Part shown: in pieces, positions 5,605-7,693 of the stretch
Position numbering within the stretch: position 1 is the first letter of the stretch
Layout of the letters: the number at the start of each line of letters is the position of its first letter
Origin: Micrococcales bacterium
GTDB lineage: Bacteria; Actinomycetota; Actinomycetes; Actinomycetales; Dermatophilaceae
Assembly: GCA_003132125.1 (NCBI GenBank)
Contig: PKWT01000412.1
Span: 541 to 8,233 of the forward strand
Length of the DNA: 7,693 bases
Direction: 5' to 3'
Notes under the pieces: model-generated
Database searches by the model: none
Told to the model about the DNA's origin: nothing
What the model saw: only the letters and a program-made list of their open reading frames with translations
Position numbers and translations under genes: made by a program

Positions 5605-5684
5605 GCTACGGCTGACAGCCAGACTGCTGGGACCCCTCACGGGGTCCGCCGGTGCAAACCGTTAACCGGTCAGCCGTAGCACCA
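5605..5684 (+). ncRNA. Cloverleaf-like structured RNA ending in ACCA (tRNA-like, not a recognisable tRNA)
   Basis: A perfect 11-bp stem, GCTACGGCTGA (5605-5615) with TCAGCCGTAGC (5670-5680), encloses three hairpins with almost no unpaired bases: CAGC/GCTG (5616-5629), GGACCCC-TCAC-GGGGTCC (5630-5647) and CCGGT/ACCGG (5649-5669). The last can refold as CGGT-GCAA-ACCG with a GNRA loop. The closed unit is 76 nt, and ACCA follows at 5681-5684, exactly where a tRNA discriminator and CCA end would be. Against a true tRNA: no TTCRA T-loop, no GG in a D-loop, and the would-be anticodon loop (CCTCACG, reading UCA) lacks U33. It could instead be a leader element of the next gene, a cruciform at an origin, or an undescribed small RNA. 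Confidence 0.55.
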
Positions 5685-5774
5685 GCACCCTACCTTCAAC
5701 CCTGCCGATAATTGAGTAGTCACTCGCCGTTGGCTCGTGACTTAGTAAGCATCACCTAACGAAAGGATCTACAC

Positions 5775-6863
5775 ATGACAGTCAAGAGTAAGACAGCAAC
5801 ACCGACCCCGGAGGCTTCCGCCAGTGAGTCAGAAGACACCCAGGCCCTCGCCGCTGCGAAGGCAAGTAGGGAAGCGTTCGCCGCTGCTCAGGATCTTGCC
5901 ACTGACCGGCAGACTGCTCACGACGATGCGGAGCTGGCCGAGGCAGAAATGGAAGCGCAGTTCAATCAGGGGAATGACCACACCACTGCAATCGAGTATG
6001 CGACCGCACTGGCCGAAGTGACGCGTAGCGAGATGCTCTACGCCGCTGCTGAGCGTGCCGAGAAGGCCGCAGAGAGCGCCGTAATCAACACCGACGTAAC
6101 TCTGTCGGTCATTGCGCAGTCATGGGTCCAATCAGCCCTTAAGGGCGTTGAGGTCATCCCCAGCTTTTACGTCCCCAAGACTTCACCCAGCGCAGCCGTT
6201 GCTTACGTCATCCAGCAGAAGCCGACAGAGGTTCTTGGCGGCGGTTCGGTCAAGGGCAAAGTGTCGGTTAAGTATTACCGACCCGACCTCTATCGCGCCC
6301 TCGATGCAGTAGACATCCAAGCCGCTGCCGAGCGGGCGCACTGCCGTGTCGTGGCCGCTTCCAGTGGCAGTCAGGGATACGGCGACAACAGCATGCAGGT
6401 TGACACCGTTCAGGTCACCATCGTACGTGGACAGTCGGCGACCCCGGTTATCACCACAGCCCCGACCAGTCGGCAGGCTTCCTCGAATGTGGCTCACGCG
6501 TTCGCCAGCGACCTGGCAGCGCACTGCCAAGCCAAGACCGACCCGCCCGTGCGCGGGGTCAATCGGGAGTACGTCGGCGCGGCGATTGTCGTGAAGCCGA
6601 TCGACGGCAAGGTCACCAGCATGGAGATCGACGACGCTGGAGTCCGTACCACGACGGTCCAACTCAACCTGAACTATCACCGCGAGGGGACCCGCACCGT
6701 CAACGTGGACAAGCACCTCAAGGAGCTGCTGACAGACTGGCAAGGGTCGATCGTGCTGAACTTCGGAGTGGTCTCCAGCATCAAGGGGAGCATCGACTTC
6801 TCAGACCCGTTGGGCTTCACCGCGGTGGCCGTCAAGGTCGTGTTCATCAGCCGCGCCCGCTGA
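5775..6863 (+). CDS. Orphan protein, 362 aa, helical N-terminus and beta-rich C-terminus
   Basis: I do not recognise this protein. ATG 5775 has a strong GAAAGGA Shine-Dalgarno with about 7-nt spacing. Residues 1-20 are a Thr/Pro/Ser/Glu-rich, probably disordered tail. Residues about 20-105 are an Ala- and Glu-rich helical stretch, likely a coiled coil. From about 107 on, beta-type segments alternate with short helices: VEVIPSFYVPKTSPS, KGKVSVKYYRPDLYRALDAV, then a second half with EYVGAAIVVKPIDGKVTSME, TTTVQLNLNYHREGTRTVNV and the final GFTAVAVKVVFISRAR. There are only two Cys (C190, C251), both in AHC, no signal peptide, no membrane segment and no nucleotide-binding or nuclease motif. It has its own leader region and terminator, so it is a single-gene unit. 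A structural, tail-like or effector role is possible, but nothing in the sequence decides it. Confidence 0.9.
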   Translation: MTVKSKTATPTPEASASESEDTQALAAAKASREAFAAAQDLATDRQTAHDDAELAEAEMEAQFNQGNDHTTAIEYATALAEVTRSEMLYAAAERAEKAAESAVINTDVTLSVIAQSWVQSALKGVEVIPSFYVPKTSPSAAVAYVIQQKPTEVLGGGSVKGKVSVKYYRPDLYRALDAVDIQAAAERAHCRVVAASSGSQGYGDNSMQVDTVQVTIVRGQSATPVITTAPTSRQASSNVAHAFASDLAAHCQAKTDPPVRGVNREYVGAAIVVKPIDGKVTSMEIDDAGVRTTTVQLNLNYHREGTRTVNVDKHLKELLTDWQGSIVLNFGVVSSIKGSIDFSDPLGFTAVAVKVVFISRAR

Positions 6864-6875
6864 CCGAGTAGCGCC

Positions 6876-6917
6876 AGCCCTCCCGATCCGGCGCCGCGTG
6901 CCGAGGTCGGGAGGGCT
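6876..6917 (+). terminator. Perfect 11-bp hairpin terminator after the 362-aa gene
   Basis: AGCCCTCCCGA (6876-6886) pairs perfectly with TCGGGAGGGCT (6907-6917), 13 nt after the stop. The 20-nt loop can pair further (CGGC with GCCG). There is no real T run, as usual for high-G+C hosts. Confidence 0.85.
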
Positions 6918-7182
6918 TGACATTGTACCAGCGACCGTCGCCACGACATCGACTTCCCATCTGTGGCACGCCATATTCTGGGAGGACTGGTGGTAGCTGG
7001 AACCGCAACGACGACTCTGGAACCGTGGCAGACAGGGAGCGGCTAAGACGTAGCGGTGCCCCTTCCGTCTCTTCTGGGGGTCTATGCCCACCTATCCGCC
7101 GCCAAGGGCAAGGCCGATCATCGGGACTGTTCTTCCGCCAAACGCCAGTCGCCATCAACGACTGGCCGCTAGCATCGCGACT
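6918..7182 (+). other. Non-coding stretch before the coiled-coil gene
   Basis: No convincing gene is seen here. The stretch has CTGGAACCG twice, 20 bp apart (6997-7005 and 7017-7025). A TTGACA at 6917-6922 has no matching -10 box at normal spacing. A TATTCT near 6975 has no good -35. Frames that extend upstream of 7201 lack a ribosome binding site and read as low-complexity Pro/Arg text. The hairpin at 7144-7166 is listed separately. Confidence 0.5.
7144..7166 (+). promoter_or_regulatory. Perfect 8-bp hairpin upstream of the coiled-coil gene
   Basis: GCCAGTCG (7144-7151) and CGACTGGC (7159-7166) are perfect inverted copies with a 7-nt loop, ending 34 nt before the ATG at 7201. It may be an operator for a dimeric regulator or an RNA leader hairpin. 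Confidence 0.5.
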
Positions 7183-7195
7183 GAGGGAGGGAGGG
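7183..7195 (+). promoter_or_regulatory. Strong Shine-Dalgarno deciding the start at 7201
   Basis: GAGGGAGGGAGGG at 7183-7195 is followed by ACATC and the ATG at 7201. It makes 7201 far better than the in-frame ATG at 7084, which has no such signal and adds a Pro/Arg-rich segment. Confidence 0.8.
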
Positions 7196-7200
7196 ACATC

Positions 7201-7542
7201 ATGGGACTAACCCGTAAGACGATGAGCCTATTCAGCATGGGCGCCGTTGACTGGAGGAGCGACAAAGAGCGCACCGCCGCGTACACCCGAGGAGTCAGGC
7301 ATCAGGCTCAGAAGCAGACCAAGATCCTGAGGCATCAGGGCAGAATGCAGGCCAGGGCCATGAAACAGGTCCTGCAACAGCAGGCGGTAACTACTGTGCC
7401 GGAGGAAGAGCGGCAACTGTACCTACAGGCCGTGGCTGCGTGGCAGGGGGAGCAGTGGCGGTTGTACCAACAGGCTCTGGCTGCGTGGGAGGCCCGGCAG
7501 TTGGCGAACATACCCCCGCCCACGGGGGAGCCGTATAAGTAG
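7201..7542 (+). CDS. Small coiled-coil protein, 113 aa
   Basis: The N-terminus, MGLTRKTMSLFSMGAVDWRS followed by DKERTAAYTR, resembles the opening of small actinobacterial proteins found with SHOCT or DUF2510-type domains, in which a similar (V)xFRSDKER block is conserved; neither of those C-terminal domains is present here. Residues about 30-62 form a basic, Gln-rich helix (coiled coil). Residues 71-100 contain two copies of a LYxQAxAAW unit (LYLQAVAAW and LYQQALAAW, 15 residues apart), followed by a Pro-rich tail. There is no signal peptide or membrane segment. The start is fixed by the strong GGAGGG signal before ATG 7201. Whether it belongs to the integrative element or the flanking genome is unclear. 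Function unknown; a small structural or protein-binding role is the most that can be inferred. Confidence 0.83.
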   Translation: MGLTRKTMSLFSMGAVDWRSDKERTAAYTRGVRHQAQKQTKILRHQGRMQARAMKQVLQQQAVTTVPEEERQLYLQAVAAWQGEQWRLYQQALAAWEARQLANIPPPTGEPYK

Positions 7543-7545
7543 TCC

Positions 7546-7573
7546 GCCCGAGCCGGGACAACGGTTCGCGGGC
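7546..7573 (+). terminator. Imperfect hairpin just after the coiled-coil gene
   Basis: GCCCG-AGCCG (7546-7555) can pair with CGGTT-CG-CGGGC (7562-7573) around GGACAA, with a two-base bulge and one G-T pair. It begins three bases after the stop codon. A second perfect hairpin, CCCCCG-CCCA-CGGGGG, lies inside the last codons (7513-7528). Either may end transcription. Confidence 0.4.
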
Positions 7574-7693
7574 AGGGGGGCACGCAGCAGGCGATCTCAG
7601 CGCGTGCTGGCACGTCTTCGCATAGACCGACAGGGTTACGTTGCCGTGCCGCTCACGGGCCTTACGCCGGGCAGAGGTACCTGCTGTCGGCAG

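Larger units (their letters stand above)
5461..5774 (+). other. Hairpin-rich 315-nt non-coding region
   Basis: No gene is seen between the HTH protein and the 362-aa protein. The first 50 nt are C/A-rich with TCACCC at 5463-5468 and 5484-5489 and a similar TCACCACC between them. Then follow AGTGCT/AGCACT (5519-5524 and 5551-5556), CCAAC/GTTGG (5563-5567 and 5578-5582), GGGGGCG-TT-CGCCCCC (5582-5597) and the cloverleaf at 5605-5680. The last 90 nt are more A+T-rich and end in the ribosome binding site of the next gene; no convincing promoter was found there. It may be a structured RNA, a long leader, or an origin. Confidence 0.6.
2222..7542 (+). mobile_element. Remnant of an actinobacterial integrative element or prophage-like island
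   Basis: A serine integrase remnant, an excisionase-like protein, small zinc-finger and helix-turn-helix proteins and unassigned cargo all read in one direction, the layout of small actinobacterial integrative elements. No relaxase, FtsK-like translocase, capsid or terminase gene is seen, so conjugation or virion functions cannot be assigned. Attachment sites and the right boundary were not found. Confidence 0.5.

Noticed and set aside
5605..5684. Functional tRNA with UCA anticodon (opal suppressor or selenocysteine)
   Set aside because: No U33, no T-loop consensus, and the would-be anticodon loop is mostly base-paired. It also would not read the TAG at 4847.
6183..6743. 186-aa minus-strand ORF
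   Set aside because: Antisense shadow of the 362-aa gene; that gene has the ribosome binding site, the terminator and better codon use.
6917..6950. Promoter from TTGACA at 6917-6922
   Set aside because: It overlaps the terminator stem, and no -10 box lies at 16-18 nt spacing.
7084..7200. N-terminal extension of the coiled-coil gene from ATG 7084
   Set aside because: No ribosome binding site at 7084, a low-complexity Pro/Arg stretch, and a very strong Shine-Dalgarno placed for 7201.
7543..7693. C-terminus of a minus-strand tyrosine recombinase (reading HGNVTLSVYAKT)
   Set aside because: One minus-strand frame stays open from the edge and this phrase faintly recalls the family, but the catalytic Arg/His/Tyr context is absent and the same frame continues antisense through the coiled-coil gene.
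1..7693. CRISPR array, rRNA, or conventional tRNA genes
   Set aside because: No regularly spaced repeats of suitable length and no recognisable rRNA or tRNA signatures were seen.

Overview
The window is high-G+C DNA with actinobacterial codon use. It holds two IS110-family transposases of an actinobacterial type, next to the remains of an integrative element (an ICE-like, prophage-like or satellite-like accessory island). The genus cannot be fixed from the sequence.

Left part (1-2220, everything on the minus strand): an IS110-family transposase whose C-terminal half lies beyond the left edge (start near 575). A short spacer with a strong hairpin follows, then a complete second IS110-family transposase of 422 aa (721-1989). 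Its roughly 230-nt upstream region is where IS110-type elements usually encode their bridge RNA; here it contains a perfect 12-bp inverted repeat. The right edge of this insertion cuts a large serine integrase. Only the C-terminal 208 codons (zinc ribbon, coiled coil, C-terminal tail) remain in the window, with no ribosome binding site and a stop codon just upstream.

Right part (2222-7542, everything on the plus strand): integrase remnant; a 110-aa orphan protein; a perfect 12-bp-stem terminator; a consensus promoter (TTGACA-17-TACAAT) driving an excisionase-like HTH protein that overlaps a small zinc-finger protein with three 13-residue basic repeats; a winged-helix plus zinc-ribbon protein; a 102-aa orphan; a coupled short ORF interrupted by an amber codon; a 177-aa helix-turn-helix protein resembling replication or regulatory proteins; a 315-nt non-coding region packed with hairpins, including a compact 76-nt cloverleaf; a 362-aa orphan protein with its own RBS and terminator; and a 113-aa coiled-coil protein. 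The last 151 bases show no convincing gene.

How it may work together (inference): integrase and excisionase would control excision, the small DNA-binding proteins and the HTH protein would control or replicate the excised form, and the two right-hand proteins are cargo or element-specific functions. With the integrase broken, the island is probably fixed in place unless the N-terminal half survives elsewhere. The most unusual parts are the cloverleaf, the 362-aa orphan behind it, and the zinc-finger repeat protein.
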